The notes under the pieces are model-generated. The model was not told where the DNA came from. It saw only the letters and a list, made by a program, of their open reading frames with translations, and ran no database searches. From the NCBI GenBank assembly GCA_017548065.1, contig JAFYNQ010000016.1, forward strand, positions 1 through 36,185: a stretch of DNA of 36,185 nt, read 5' to 3'. The stretch is from Oscillospiraceae bacterium (GTDB taxonomy: Bacteria > Bacillota > Clostridia > Oscillospirales > Oscillospiraceae). This document shows, one piece after another, positions 15,450-23,860 of this stretch; the stretch's first letter is position 1; the number at the start of each line of letters is the position of its first letter. The position numbers and the translations under genes are program-made.

Positions 15450-16313
15450 ATGAAAAAGAAATTACTTACCGTAATTCAAGATTACGGACTGATTTTTATA
15501 AGCTGTATTTTATATGCCTTTTCTTTTGATTGCTTTTTTCAGCCGATTGCGCTACCGATGGGAGGCTTCAGCGGTATTGCCCAGATTTTGCACCATGTAG
15601 TGCCGTATTTGCCTGTGGGTGTGACCATATTTGTTATGAACATACCGCTTATGATTTTGGGCGTTAAAAAGGAAGGCTGGATGCTGCTTGCGGCATCTGT
15701 GTTTGCCATTACCGTAAGCTCTGTTGCCATTGACCTGATGGCAATGCTGGTGAATTTCCAAACCATGGATCCGCTGCTTGCCTGTCTCTACGGCGGTGTG
15801 ACGCTGGGCGTTTCTTTGGGATTGATGTTCTTAAAGGGCGCAACCACCGGTGGTACAGAGCTGGCGGCAAGACTGCTGAAATATCGCTTTCGCAACATTT
15901 CTGTTGGCAAGCTTTGTTTGATGATTGATGTTTCGGTTATTTGCTTGTATGCTCTTACCTTCGGAGATGTTCACAATGCCCTTTACGGTGTAGTTGCTAT
16001 GTATGCGTGCAGTTTGGTAATGGATATGGTGGTATACGGCACGAAGAGCGCAAAGCTTGCATATATTATCAGCGACAAAAGTGAAGCAATTCGGGATAGC
16101 CTGATGAAGCTGGGATTGGGTGCAACGCTGGTGCCGGCAAAAGGTGCGTATACAAAAAGCGGACGGGAAATTCTTATGTGTGCTGTAAGACCGTCCAAAC
16201 TGAGCGCTTTGAAATCCGTAGTGGCGGAGATTGACGGAGACAATGCCTTTGTAATCGTAAGCGATGCCCGTGAGGTATTTGGCGAAGGCTTTGGTACATA
16301 TTCAGAACTTTAA
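15450..16313 (+). CDS. YitT-family membrane protein (DUF161/DUF2179)
   Basis: The start at 15450 follows GAGGTG and lies downstream of the predicted transcription start, which rules out the earlier in-frame ATG at 15417. The 287-residue protein has about five membrane segments in its first 200 residues, including the family motif QPIALPMGGFSGIAQIL and a glycine-rich FLKGATTGGTELAARLL. A cytoplasmic DUF2179 domain with GATLVPAKGAYTKSGREILMC follows. YitT proteins are suspected small-molecule transporters without a firm substrate. Its place ahead of two metabolic enzymes suggests it moves their substrate or product. Confidence 0.9.
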   Translation: MKKKLLTVIQDYGLIFISCILYAFSFDCFFQPIALPMGGFSGIAQILHHVVPYLPVGVTIFVMNIPLMILGVKKEGWMLLAASVFAITVSSVAIDLMAMLVNFQTMDPLLACLYGGVTLGVSLGLMFLKGATTGGTELAARLLKYRFRNISVGKLCLMIDVSVICLYALTFGDVHNALYGVVAMYACSLVMDMVVYGTKSAKLAYIISDKSEAIRDSLMKLGLGATLVPAKGAYTKSGREILMCAVRPSKLSALKSVVAEIDGDNAFVIVSDAREVFGEGFGTYSEL

Positions 16314-16346
16314 AAAATACTAAGAAAATATAAGGAGAAAATAAAT

Positions 16347-17513
16347 ATGGTATTTGGTGTATTAAAAGATATTAAAGTCGGCGAGAACAGAGTTATCTGC
16401 ACCCCTGTGGAGGTAGCTACCATTGTGGCGGCCGGTCATAAGGTGCTGGTGCAGAAGGGCGCAGGCGAAGGTGCAGGCTTCCGGGACGAGGCTTACGAAA
16501 AAGCAGGCGCACAGCTTTGCGACAGTGCAAAGCAGCTGTGGGATGCTTGTGACTTCCTGGCAAAGGTTAAGGAAATTGAACCTTCGGAGTACGGCTATCT
16601 CCGTGAGGGACAGATCGTTTATTGCTGCATCCACCCGGCAGGTCACCCGGAGGAGGTGCAGGCGCTGCTGGACAGCAAGTGCATTGCCATCACGGCAGAG
16701 GATTCCCACCGCTACGGCTCTCCCAACTGTGAGGCAGCCGGTAAGCAGGGCGCACTGTTCGGACTGGAGTCCATGCTGACCATCAACGGCGGCAAGGGAA
16801 AGTTTGTAGGCGGTTTTGCCGGCGCACCGGGCATGAATGTGCTGATTCTGGGTGGCGGTATCGTCGGTCAGGGCGCACTGTCTGTGCTGTATGCCCTGGG
16901 TGCCAATGTGACAGTGATGGATATCAACGTAGGCACGCTGAAAATGCTGGGGGATAAGTATCAGAATCATATCAATACCATGTTCTGCACAAAGGAGACC
17001 ATTGCCTCCGTGTTGCCCCAGACCGATATGGTGCTTAACTGTGTTAAGTGGCCCAAGCAGCGGAAGGACTTTTTGATCACCAAGGAAATGCTGAAGCTGA
17101 TGGAGCCCGGCTCTGTGCTGGTGGATATCTCCAACGATGACCCCGGCGCCATTGAGTCCAGCCATGAGACGCACCACGATAATCCCCGATACGTGGTCAA
17201 CGGTGTGGTGCATTACTGTGTGTCCAACATTCCCGGCGCTGTGGCACACTCCACCACCGTGGCGCTGGCAGCAGAGACACTGCCCATGCTTCTGAACATT
17301 TTGAATAACGGTGTCACCGAGGCTTGCGTTTCCGACGGCTTTATCCGCCGCAGCCTAACTACCTATCAGGGCTACCTGACCCATGAGGAGACCTCTGCCA
17401 TCCAGGATCGTCCCTGGATCCGCCCCGAGGATATTTTGGGCATCGCTGACCGCAAGCTGGACTTTGCGCCGCCTGCCACCACCACAAGAAGTGACAACTT
17501 CCTGAAGCTGTAA
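16347..17513 (+). CDS. Alanine-dehydrogenase-like NAD enzyme
   Basis: The 388-residue protein aligns by motif with alanine dehydrogenase/transhydrogenase-alpha proteins: Arg15 in GENRV, Lys75 in AKVKE and His96 in CCIHPAG match the catalytic positions of known enzymes, and VLILGGGIVGQGAL (about 165-178) is the NAD-binding loop. The segment normally DIAIDQGG is here DISNDDPG: the Asp is kept but Gln-Gly are replaced, and the middle region (SPNCEAAGKQ) departs from the usual SEVAG segment. The substrate may therefore be an amino or imino acid other than alanine. AAGGAG precedes the ATG. The MmgE/PrpD gene follows after 4 nt, so a linked pathway is likely. Confidence 0.8.
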   Translation: MVFGVLKDIKVGENRVICTPVEVATIVAAGHKVLVQKGAGEGAGFRDEAYEKAGAQLCDSAKQLWDACDFLAKVKEIEPSEYGYLREGQIVYCCIHPAGHPEEVQALLDSKCIAITAEDSHRYGSPNCEAAGKQGALFGLESMLTINGGKGKFVGGFAGAPGMNVLILGGGIVGQGALSVLYALGANVTVMDINVGTLKMLGDKYQNHINTMFCTKETIASVLPQTDMVLNCVKWPKQRKDFLITKEMLKLMEPGSVLVDISNDDPGAIESSHETHHDNPRYVVNGVVHYCVSNIPGAVAHSTTVALAAETLPMLLNILNNGVTEACVSDGFIRRSLTTYQGYLTHEETSAIQDRPWIRPEDILGIADRKLDFAPPATTTRSDNFLKL

Positions 17514-17517
17514 GACA

Positions 17518-18840
17518 ATGAAATTTGTAACAGATTATAAGTTAGAAAATTTTATACTGGAAACACGTTGGCAGCAGCTGCCTGACGATGTGCAGCAACG
17601 GCTGCGTGGATGCCTTTTGGATCTTTTGGGGGCGCTGATCTCCGGCAGTGGCAGCCGGCAGTTTCAGGTAGGTGTGAAACTGGCAAAAGCTTTGTTCCGT
17701 GACGGCAATGTTGCCGCCATCGGCACGAAAGAGCGGTTTTCCGTCTCCGGTGCGGCAACGGCTATGGGTCACAGTTCCAATGCTTATGACATTGATGACG
17801 GACATAATATTATCCGCGCCCACCCCGGCACCAGCTTCATCGGCGGCCTGCTGGCGGCAGCATACGAAAAGAATCTGGGCGCAACGGATTTTCTGACGGC
17901 ATTGTACGTGGCCTATGAAAGCACCATCCGCATGGGCGCTGCCATTATGGATTACTATCAGTATGCCCACTCCAGCGGAACTTTCGGCGCAATTGGTGTG
18001 GTGGCAGGTGTTGGTCGCATTTATGGTTTTACCAAAGAGCAGCTGAACAATGCTCTTTCTGTATCCGAGTTCAATGCGCCGCTTGTGCCTGGTATCCGCA
18101 GTGTAGAGTACCCCTCTATGAACAAAGACGGCGTACCTTTTGGCGTTATGATAGGACAGCTGGCACTGGCGGCAAATACTTGCGGCTTTACCGGCAATAA
18201 GCACCTGCTGGAGGCAGAAGAATACGCCCACTACCTGGATGACCTGGGGGAAAAGCATCAAGTCATGGACTTGTACTTTAAGCCCTATCCTTGCTGCCGT
18301 TGGGGACATCCTGCCATTGATGCCTGCCTTGCCGTAATGCAGGCGCATCAGGTATCTCCGGAGGAAATCGAAGCGGTTACAGTAGAGACCTTCTTCAAAG
18401 CCACCCAGCTTTCTAAGGGCATTCCTGCCAGCGCAGACGAGGCGCAGTATAACATTGCGTATCCTGTGGCATCCGCCATTGTAAACGGTGGCTTCTCCAT
18501 TGCCCAGGTAGAGGAGACCGGTGACCCCAGAGTACACCGCATGATGGAAAAGCTGGCATTTGAATGCGATCCGGAGCTGGATGCACAGTTTCCCGGTAAG
18601 CGTCTGTGCCGTGTGCGTATGAAGCTGACAGGCGGCAGGGAAGTGGTGTCCGGTGTCCACGAACCCCGTGGCGAAGCCTTTGAGAATATCGGCTACACCT
18701 GGCTTTCTGAAAAGTTCTGCCGCATCACTGCCCACAAGCTGACAAAAAACCAGCAAGAGACGATCATCAGCCTCTTGCAACAAGACGCATGGTCTGTCCC
18801 ACAGCTGGTGGAAACGATCAATGAGTATCTGGATATATAA
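17518..18840 (+). CDS. MmgE/PrpD family protein
   Basis: The 440-residue protein shows the MmgE/PrpD pattern: LLDLLGALISGSG, GHSSNAYDIDDGH with the conserved DDGH-type segment at about residues 85-95, AHPGTSFIGG, a Ser-Gly-Thr-Phe-Gly-Ala turn, and YFKPYPCCRWGHPAIDA in the second domain. The family includes 2-methylcitrate dehydratase, cis-aconitate decarboxylase and iminodisuccinate epimerase. No other methylcitrate-cycle gene is nearby, so PrpD function is unlikely. Next to an amino-acid-dehydrogenase-like enzyme, an epimerase or lyase acting on an imino or dicarboxylic acid is a reasonable guess only. It lacks its own ribosome site and is probably coupled to the preceding gene. Confidence 0.82.
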   Translation: MKFVTDYKLENFILETRWQQLPDDVQQRLRGCLLDLLGALISGSGSRQFQVGVKLAKALFRDGNVAAIGTKERFSVSGAATAMGHSSNAYDIDDGHNIIRAHPGTSFIGGLLAAAYEKNLGATDFLTALYVAYESTIRMGAAIMDYYQYAHSSGTFGAIGVVAGVGRIYGFTKEQLNNALSVSEFNAPLVPGIRSVEYPSMNKDGVPFGVMIGQLALAANTCGFTGNKHLLEAEEYAHYLDDLGEKHQVMDLYFKPYPCCRWGHPAIDACLAVMQAHQVSPEEIEAVTVETFFKATQLSKGIPASADEAQYNIAYPVASAIVNGGFSIAQVEETGDPRVHRMMEKLAFECDPELDAQFPGKRLCRVRMKLTGGREVVSGVHEPRGEAFENIGYTWLSEKFCRITAHKLTKNQQETIISLLQQDAWSVPQLVETINEYLDI

Positions 18841-18843
18841 GGG

Positions 18844-18888
18844 ATATAAAAACTATGGAACGACCGAGTCGTTCCATAGTTTTTATAT
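18844..18888. terminator. 21-bp perfect hairpin, bidirectional terminator
   Basis: Bases 18844-18864 are the exact reverse complement of 18868-18888, with a CGA loop. The arms end in A and T runs on both strands. It lies between the MmgE/PrpD gene (+) and the ceramidase-like gene (-). Confidence 0.92.
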
Positions 18889-18898
18889 TAAGCAATTT

Positions 18899-20425
18899 TC
18901 AGGGCGCTATATCCACAATTACATTCTGCTCATCAAAAAGCAGTTTCATGGATGTTTGGGAGAGGACTTTTTCTGCCGTTTCCTTGTCGGCGACCAGCAT
19001 AGTTTTGAAGGTATTGCCTGTGAGTAAGATCACTTGATAGAAACCATTTTCTACCGCTTTGGCGGCATCCAGTTGACCGGGAACAGGGTTCATATACTCT
19101 ATGCCATCGCTGAACGGCGCAAATTCCGGCGTGAGATAGCCAGGTGCTTTTTCAGCTTCCGTATAACCGGCAGCTTCAAATAGGCGGTCCAGCATAGCCA
19201 GCTGCTGGTCAGCCAAGTCTTCCGCCATGCCTACTTCGTAACGGGTAATGCGTACCTCATAATGATGCTCCCAGGGGAAGGATTCAGGCGTAGGCAGGTA
19301 GCTCTGCCAATCGTTGGTCACCGACGCATAGAATGTCATGGGGAATTTAGAACCCTCTCTGACAAATACTTCGTTTGTATCAAAGGTCTCAAAAGGCGCT
19401 GTGATAAAGGCAACATCACCGATACTGAACGCATACACCGGAACTTGGAAGTTATTTCCGTTTCGCAGGTTGTTCCGCAGGAGTATATTCTCCTCAAGCT
19501 GAATATTATCTGTTTTGGCAGGCTGGAAGTTTTCTGCCGTCTTTATAACTTCCTGACCCAGCGCTTCACCTAGGTTTACATAATTCTTATCAAAACGGTT
19601 TTCGGATTCAAGCTGTGAGCCGTTGTTGGAGTTGCCGGAAGCGGCCAGAACAAAAACGCTCAGGCAATCCAGCGACTTCTCCACTGTAGCACGCATGACA
19701 CCGGGGTAGTTGCTGGTGGCAGTGGTGTAGGGAATAGGATCACTGCCCCAGGGATGACCACGCCAGTTCATCATAAGGATGTCCTTTTTGCCTTCCCGGG
19801 TGAATTTTATAAGCTGCATCAGGTTATCGCACTTATGGGTGTGACCGATGGCGCTGTCCTTTACTGCGCCCACGCCCTCACCGCGGTAGCTGCCGTCGTT
19901 CATCAGGTAGTGCCGCACAAAGACATACCCCTCCGGGCGGCTGAAGGCGGTTTGCATTTGGGCTGGCGCTCTGTCCGCCATCGCATCTTTTGCGGCGGTT
20001 AGGATCCGCTCTTGCAGCAGCTGATAATACTTGTGATCAGCGGCATCGGGGCCACTGTGGCTATGGGAGCTATGGATAATAATATGGTCGAAGGGAACAC
20101 CGGTTTCTGCAGAGATCTGTTTCCGTATGGGATCAGATTGCGCTCTTAATACATACAACAGGTCACAAGCAATGAAAATCACTGTCTCGCCCTCTGCATC
20201 GGTAAACGCAACGACAGTGGCATACAATCTTTCCGCCACGCCTGTGGACATACGTTCCTCAATGGGATCGTTATAGCCGATCAAGTAGACAGATGATTCA
20301 GGAGAAATATCCGCTTTGCCATAACCTACAGAGAAGGCGGCAACCGCTTTCTTATCTTGGGCACAGCCTCCCAGTAAGACGATGGACAAGGAAAAGCACA
20401 AAAGCATGCATAAAATTCGTTTCAT
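18899..20425 (-). CDS. Lipoprotein, neutral/alkaline ceramidase-like
   Basis: The 508-residue protein has a signal peptide and lipobox LGGC (Cys21). The mature part begins FSVGYGKADISP, the usual opening of neutral/alkaline ceramidase N-terminal domains, and contains HSSHSHSGPDA (the zinc-binding His-x-His-Ser-Gly-Pro motif) and MMNWRGHPWG (a further His). These enzymes are zinc amidases; bacterial lipoprotein homologues may act on N-acyl lipids or other amides rather than ceramide. The C-terminal Ig-like domain of full-length ceramidases is not obvious. It is transcribed alone from its own promoter. Export and host-lipid contact are consistent with a gut habitat, as an inference. Confidence 0.82.
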   Translation of the reverse strand: MKRILCMLLCFSLSIVLLGGCAQDKKAVAAFSVGYGKADISPESSVYLIGYNDPIEERMSTGVAERLYATVVAFTDAEGETVIFIACDLLYVLRAQSDPIRKQISAETGVPFDHIIIHSSHSHSGPDAADHKYYQLLQERILTAAKDAMADRAPAQMQTAFSRPEGYVFVRHYLMNDGSYRGEGVGAVKDSAIGHTHKCDNLMQLIKFTREGKKDILMMNWRGHPWGSDPIPYTTATSNYPGVMRATVEKSLDCLSVFVLAASGNSNNGSQLESENRFDKNYVNLGEALGQEVIKTAENFQPAKTDNIQLEENILLRNNLRNGNNFQVPVYAFSIGDVAFITAPFETFDTNEVFVREGSKFPMTFYASVTNDWQSYLPTPESFPWEHHYEVRITRYEVGMAEDLADQQLAMLDRLFEAAGYTEAEKAPGYLTPEFAPFSDGIEYMNPVPGQLDAAKAVENGFYQVILLTGNTFKTMLVADKETAEKVLSQTSMKLLFDEQNVIVDIAP

Positions 20426-20457
20426 ACTGTATCCCCCTTGATTGTTTTCCTGCTTTT

Positions 20458-20485
20458 ATTATATAGCAAACATGCTGATTTGCAA
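20458..20485 (-). promoter_or_regulatory. Promoter of the ceramidase-like gene
   Basis: On the minus strand TTGCAA (20485-20480) and TATAAT (20463-20458) have a 16-nt spacer. AAGGGGGA lies shortly before the start codon. Confidence 0.65.
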
Positions 20486-20495
20486 GTCGTATACA

Positions 20496-20533
20496 AAAGG
20501 AGGTTGCGATAAAGAATTATCGCAACCTCCTTT
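20496..20533 (-). terminator. Terminator of the M81-SDR operon
   Basis: A 15-bp perfect stem, AAAGGAGGTTGCGAT/ATCGCAACCTCCTTT, with an 8-nt loop is followed on the minus strand by TTTTG. It lies directly after the SDR stop codon. Confidence 0.88.
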
Positions 20534-20544
20534 GTGTCCGTAAA

Positions 20545-21282
20545 TTAAGTGCGCAGACCGCCGCAGACGGGAATGATGGCGCCGTTGACGAAGCTGGAGT
20601 CGTCGCTGGCCAGGAAGAAGATGACCGCTGCCAGCTCGGCAGGTGTGCCGAAGCGCTGGGAGGGGTTGGCCTTGATGCTGCGTTCCAGAATGTCAGCAGG
20701 CACGCTGCGCTGCATTTCGGTATCAATATGAGCAGGCTCAACAGCGTTGACGGTGATGTTCTTACGGGCAGACTCACGAGCCAAGGTCTTTGTGAAGCCT
20801 TCCACAGCTGCCTTGGAAGCAGAGTAGTTACACTGACCGGGGTTGCCGTTGGCGGAGGTGGAGGAGATGTTGATGATCTTGCCGTAGCACTGCTCACGCA
20901 TCAGGGGAACCACGTGCTTGCAGCAGTAGTACAGACCGTTCAGGTTCACATCAATGACCTGATGCCACTGGTCGTCGGTCATCTTGTGGAAAATGGCATC
21001 CCGGATGATGCCGGCATTGTTTACCAGAATATCAATACGGCCAAAGGCAGCCAGTACCTGCTCCACAGCGGCCTTGACCTGCTCATCCTTGGAAACGTCG
21101 CAGGCAATGGCGATCACATTACCGCCGATCTCCTTGGCGGTGTTCTGTGCCTTTTCCAGGTTGTAGTCCAAAATGGCAACACCGGCTGCCTCTTCTTCTA
21201 TGAAGCGCTTGGCAATGGCAGCGCCCAGACCCTGGCCACCGCCGGTGACAATAGCGTACTTTCCGTTCAAATTGGTTTTCAT
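20545..21282 (-). CDS. SDR-family oxidoreductase (FabG-like)
   Basis: The 245-residue enzyme is a classical short-chain dehydrogenase: TGGGQGLG at residues 13-20 (cofactor loop), ILDYN with an acidic residue favouring NAD, LVNNAGI, Ser in NISSTSANG, and YSASK with catalytic Tyr and Lys. It ends in VNGAIIPVCGG. The usual NAVAPG segment reads NAVEPAHIDT. It resembles 3-oxoacyl-ACP reductase and sugar/polyol dehydrogenases; no fatty-acid genes are near, so a catabolic alcohol or ketone substrate is likelier. AAGGA precedes the ATG. It starts 17 nt after the M81 gene and shares its operon. Confidence 0.9.
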   Translation of the reverse strand: MKTNLNGKYAIVTGGGQGLGAAIAKRFIEEEAAGVAILDYNLEKAQNTAKEIGGNVIAIACDVSKDEQVKAAVEQVLAAFGRIDILVNNAGIIRDAIFHKMTDDQWHQVIDVNLNGLYYCCKHVVPLMREQCYGKIINISSTSANGNPGQCNYSASKAAVEGFTKTLARESARKNITVNAVEPAHIDTEMQRSVPADILERSIKANPSQRFGTPAELAAVIFFLASDDSSFVNGAIIPVCGGLRT

Positions 21283-21299
21283 AGTGATGATCCTTTCTG

Positions 21300-22748
21300 T
21301 TAACCCTTCCAGGTGCGGAAGGGGAATTTTTCGGGACGGGGGTCAATGTAACCCGGCATGGGGATGGGGAGCATGGCACGGGCGACTGTGCCGAAGGTGG
21401 CACGGTAGTGGATAGAAGACTTAACCACCAAAAGGCGCATATCCATGGGGTTAATGCCGTGACTGTAGAAAACTTCTATGTCATAAGGCTGCCAGGAGTA
21501 GGAGGTGACGATCACGGTGTTGCCCTGGATATTCAGCACCGCTGTCTTACCCATTCTCATTGTGGCGCCCTGAGCCATGAGACCTTTGTTGATATACGTG
21601 CCGTCGGTGAGCATCCGCACATAGGCGGTGACCTCCACCGGGCCGCCGGAATAAGCAGGATCGCTCCAGCCACCCAGGTTTAGTTGTACCGTAGCACCTA
21701 CACCGGCTTTTTCACATGCCGCAACACTTTGGGGATCTACGATGACTGCAAAGGCGCAGCCGGTCATATTGCGCTCCAAAACACGGCGGAGAATGTGGGT
21801 GGTGTTGCCAATGCCACCGCCGCCGGGGTTGTCGGAGGTGTCGGCAATGACCACCGGGCCGTCACCCGGCTCCATGGCCATATCCAGCGCCGCATCCAGG
21901 GGCAGGTAGTCATCCTGCAGTGTATCTTTTCTCTCACAGATGGCTTCTGCCAAAAGGGTTGCGGACTCTTCAGCCAGGGCAGCGTCACCGTCGGTAACAG
22001 CCAGTACCGCCATGCCCATTTCTTCAATATCCGCCGCAAAGAAACCGTGGGTAAAACCGGCGGACAGCACACCGGGACGGCTTTTCAACTGATGCGCCAG
22101 GTCATACAGCGGACGGATTTCCTGCCGCTCGGTGGGGTAAAGGGGCATCAGGTGGGGGATCCGGCGGCATGCCATAACGGGTTTTGCCTTGCCGTAAAGG
22201 GCATCGGCAAAGATCTGCGCTGCGGCATAGGCGGTGTCATAAACGTCGGTATGGGGGTAATTTTCAAAGGGAACAAGGGCGGTGGCGCATCGTGCCATTT
22301 TTTCTGTCACATTGGCATGCAGGTCCAGGGAGGAGACAATGGGGATGTCCCAACCCAGCTGGGAGCGCAGCATTTCCAAAAGATCGCCCTCGGCATCCGG
22401 ATGTCCCTCTGCTACCATGGCACCGTGGAACAGAGCCATCACACCATCAAAGGGGCCTTTCTCCCGGATGGTCTGCAAAAGCAGGTCTTCCACATAGCCA
22501 TAAACCTCACGGGTTACCGGGCCGGAGGGATTGGCGAACATATTCACCACGGGAACGACCTCCAGATCCGGATAAGCTTCCAGGACGTTTAAAGCGCCGG
22601 TCACTTCCACTCTTGCACTGCGAGGGATTTTCATAATATCCTCGCCCAACACAAAGCAGGATTTTTTGTAAGCGGTCATATCCGCCGGAACCGGGCAAAT
22701 TGCGTTTGTCTCATGCTGAAAACGAAAGAGCAAAACCTTCTTTCCCAA
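21300..22748 (-). CDS. M81-family metallopeptidase (MlrC-like)
   Basis: I place the start at TTG 22748: GGAGGT lies 7 nt before it and the protein then begins MGKKVLLFRFQHETN, the normal family opening (FxHETN). An in-frame ATG at 22763 overlaps that ribosome site and would be nearly leaderless. The 482-residue product has SLDLHANVTEKM and YPHTDVYDT (metal-binding Asp and His) and DTSDNPGGGGIGNTT in the C-terminal domain, all typical of M81/MlrC proteins. Family members include the microcystin-linear-peptide hydrolase MlrC; most have unknown substrates. The coupling to an SDR suggests a small-molecule amide or peptide degradation route. Confidence 0.86.
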   Translation of the reverse strand: MGKKVLLFRFQHETNAICPVPADMTAYKKSCFVLGEDIMKIPRSARVEVTGALNVLEAYPDLEVVPVVNMFANPSGPVTREVYGYVEDLLLQTIREKGPFDGVMALFHGAMVAEGHPDAEGDLLEMLRSQLGWDIPIVSSLDLHANVTEKMARCATALVPFENYPHTDVYDTAYAAAQIFADALYGKAKPVMACRRIPHLMPLYPTERQEIRPLYDLAHQLKSRPGVLSAGFTHGFFAADIEEMGMAVLAVTDGDAALAEESATLLAEAICERKDTLQDDYLPLDAALDMAMEPGDGPVVIADTSDNPGGGGIGNTTHILRRVLERNMTGCAFAVIVDPQSVAACEKAGVGATVQLNLGGWSDPAYSGGPVEVTAYVRMLTDGTYINKGLMAQGATMRMGKTAVLNIQGNTVIVTSYSWQPYDIEVFYSHGINPMDMRLLVVKSSIHYRATFGTVARAMLPIPMPGYIDPRPEKFPFRTWKG

Positions 22749-22775
22749 AACGGACACCTCCATTTCATTGAAACC

Positions 22776-22804
22776 ACTATAGCACATGAAACCACGGAAT
22801 GCAA
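22776..22804 (-). promoter_or_regulatory. Promoter of the M81-SDR operon
   Basis: TTGCAT (22804-22799) and TATAGT (22781-22776) on the minus strand are spaced by 17 nt, and the -10 has a TG extension. Predicted transcription start is near 22769. Confidence 0.7.
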
Positions 22805-22823
22805 CCGAAATAGATTTTATGTA

Positions 22824-22852
22824 TTGACCTATAAGAAAAATGAATATAGAAT
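22824..22852 (+). promoter_or_regulatory. Promoter of the lipoprotein gene at 22882
   Basis: TTGACC (22824-22829) and TAGAAT (22847-22852) have a 17-nt spacer. It is divergent from and only about 20 nt away from the M81 promoter. Confidence 0.75.
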
Positions 22853-22881
22853 GAAATATATCATAGAAAGCAGGTGGAGAT

Positions 22882-23763
22882 ATGAAAAGAGGATTGGCGG
22901 CAGCGTTGTTGGCAGGCATTTTGCTGAGTGGTTGCGGCGGCGCACCGGAAGCACCGGTCACCACAGAACCCACAGAGCAAAGCGCCCACCAGGAACTGAC
23001 GGCAGAAAGCGCAACCTTTAACCCGAAAACGGATATGCGCATTGATTTGCCTCAGCTGGGACTGGAAAATGTACTCGTCCGGGATTGCGTATCGAATGTT
23101 TCTGTAGAGGAAGCTGTCAGTGGTGATGTGTATTTACTGGCGGATGACGGCGCAGGAAGCAGGAGAGATGGACACTATTTGCTGGTGGCGGCGGAGGAAA
23201 CTGTCACAGCGGTAGATCTGTGGAAAATCGGTGAAACAGATTGTGTTACCGGTGAAATTGCCGTTGCAGATGTGGATGGAGATACAGACAAAGAAATTAT
23301 CGTCCAGGAGGCTGTAGATTTCTTTGGCGGTGCGGGACAGTACCGTTCCTGGGTCTTTGATTATAAAGACGGCAAACTGCAGGAACTGTTTTGCTCCGTG
23401 AAAAACGGGGACCTGACAGACACCGGGTTTTCTGTGAAGCTTTTGGAAAACAGACAGTTTGAAATCCAAAACAGCATTACCGGCTACCGGGAAATCTTTA
23501 CGGTTACAAACAAACAAGACCTTTATTTTGAGGGCTGGTACAATAAGGACGGTACGGTTATCGACCGTGACCTTTGGGTGGACAGCTTTCTGGGCTTCAA
23601 GCCGGTAGATGTGGATGGCGATGGCGTGTGGGAACTGGAATGCACCCAGTATACCAGTCTGTTCTCTCATGCGGATTTCTTCGGTTGGGCGCATTCTGTA
23701 ATGCGCTACAACGCAGAAACCCGATCCTTCCAAATCATCAATGCGTGGTTTGTGGTTGAATAA
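22882..23763 (+). CDS. Lipoprotein with FG-GAP/VCBS-like calcium loops
   Basis: The 293-residue protein has a signal peptide and lipobox LSGC (Cys18), followed by a Thr/Glu/Pro-rich linker. Two DxDxDxxxE loops, DVDGDTDKEI near residue 130 and DVDGDGVWEL near 240, look like calcium-binding FG-GAP/VCBS-type repeats of a small beta-propeller-like domain. It is anchored on the outer face of the membrane. No enzymatic motif is seen and I cannot assign a function. AGGTGGAG precedes the ATG, and the gene is transcribed alone. Confidence 0.75.
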   Translation: MKRGLAAALLAGILLSGCGGAPEAPVTTEPTEQSAHQELTAESATFNPKTDMRIDLPQLGLENVLVRDCVSNVSVEEAVSGDVYLLADDGAGSRRDGHYLLVAAEETVTAVDLWKIGETDCVTGEIAVADVDGDTDKEIIVQEAVDFFGGAGQYRSWVFDYKDGKLQELFCSVKNGDLTDTGFSVKLLENRQFEIQNSITGYREIFTVTNKQDLYFEGWYNKDGTVIDRDLWVDSFLGFKPVDVDGDGVWELECTQYTSLFSHADFFGWAHSVMRYNAETRSFQIINAWFVVE

Positions 23764-23777
23764 AACAGAATTGTCAC

Positions 23778-23860
23778 AAAATAAGAATGACTGATATGCA
23801 CCCCAAAAGTTAGACACTTTTGGGGTGCATATCACATTTGGTCGGGGTCATTCTTATTTT
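23778..23860. repeat. Nested palindrome with IS3-end-like core, probable bidirectional terminator
   Basis: The core, 23793-23810 with 23816-23833, is an 18-bp perfect stem with loop TAGAC. Around it, AAAATAAGAATGAC (23778-23791) pairs with GTCATTCTTATTTT (23847-23860), a 14-bp outer stem. The core sequence GCACCCCAAAAGTTAGACA resembles terminal repeats of IS3-family elements as I remember them. The stop codon of the next minus-strand gene lies within the outer right arm. It could be an insertion-sequence remnant now used as a terminator. Confidence 0.65.

Noticed and set aside
17518-18840. Methylcitrate-cycle PrpD
   Set aside because: There are no prpB, prpC or acnD-like neighbours; only the broader MmgE/PrpD family call is supported.
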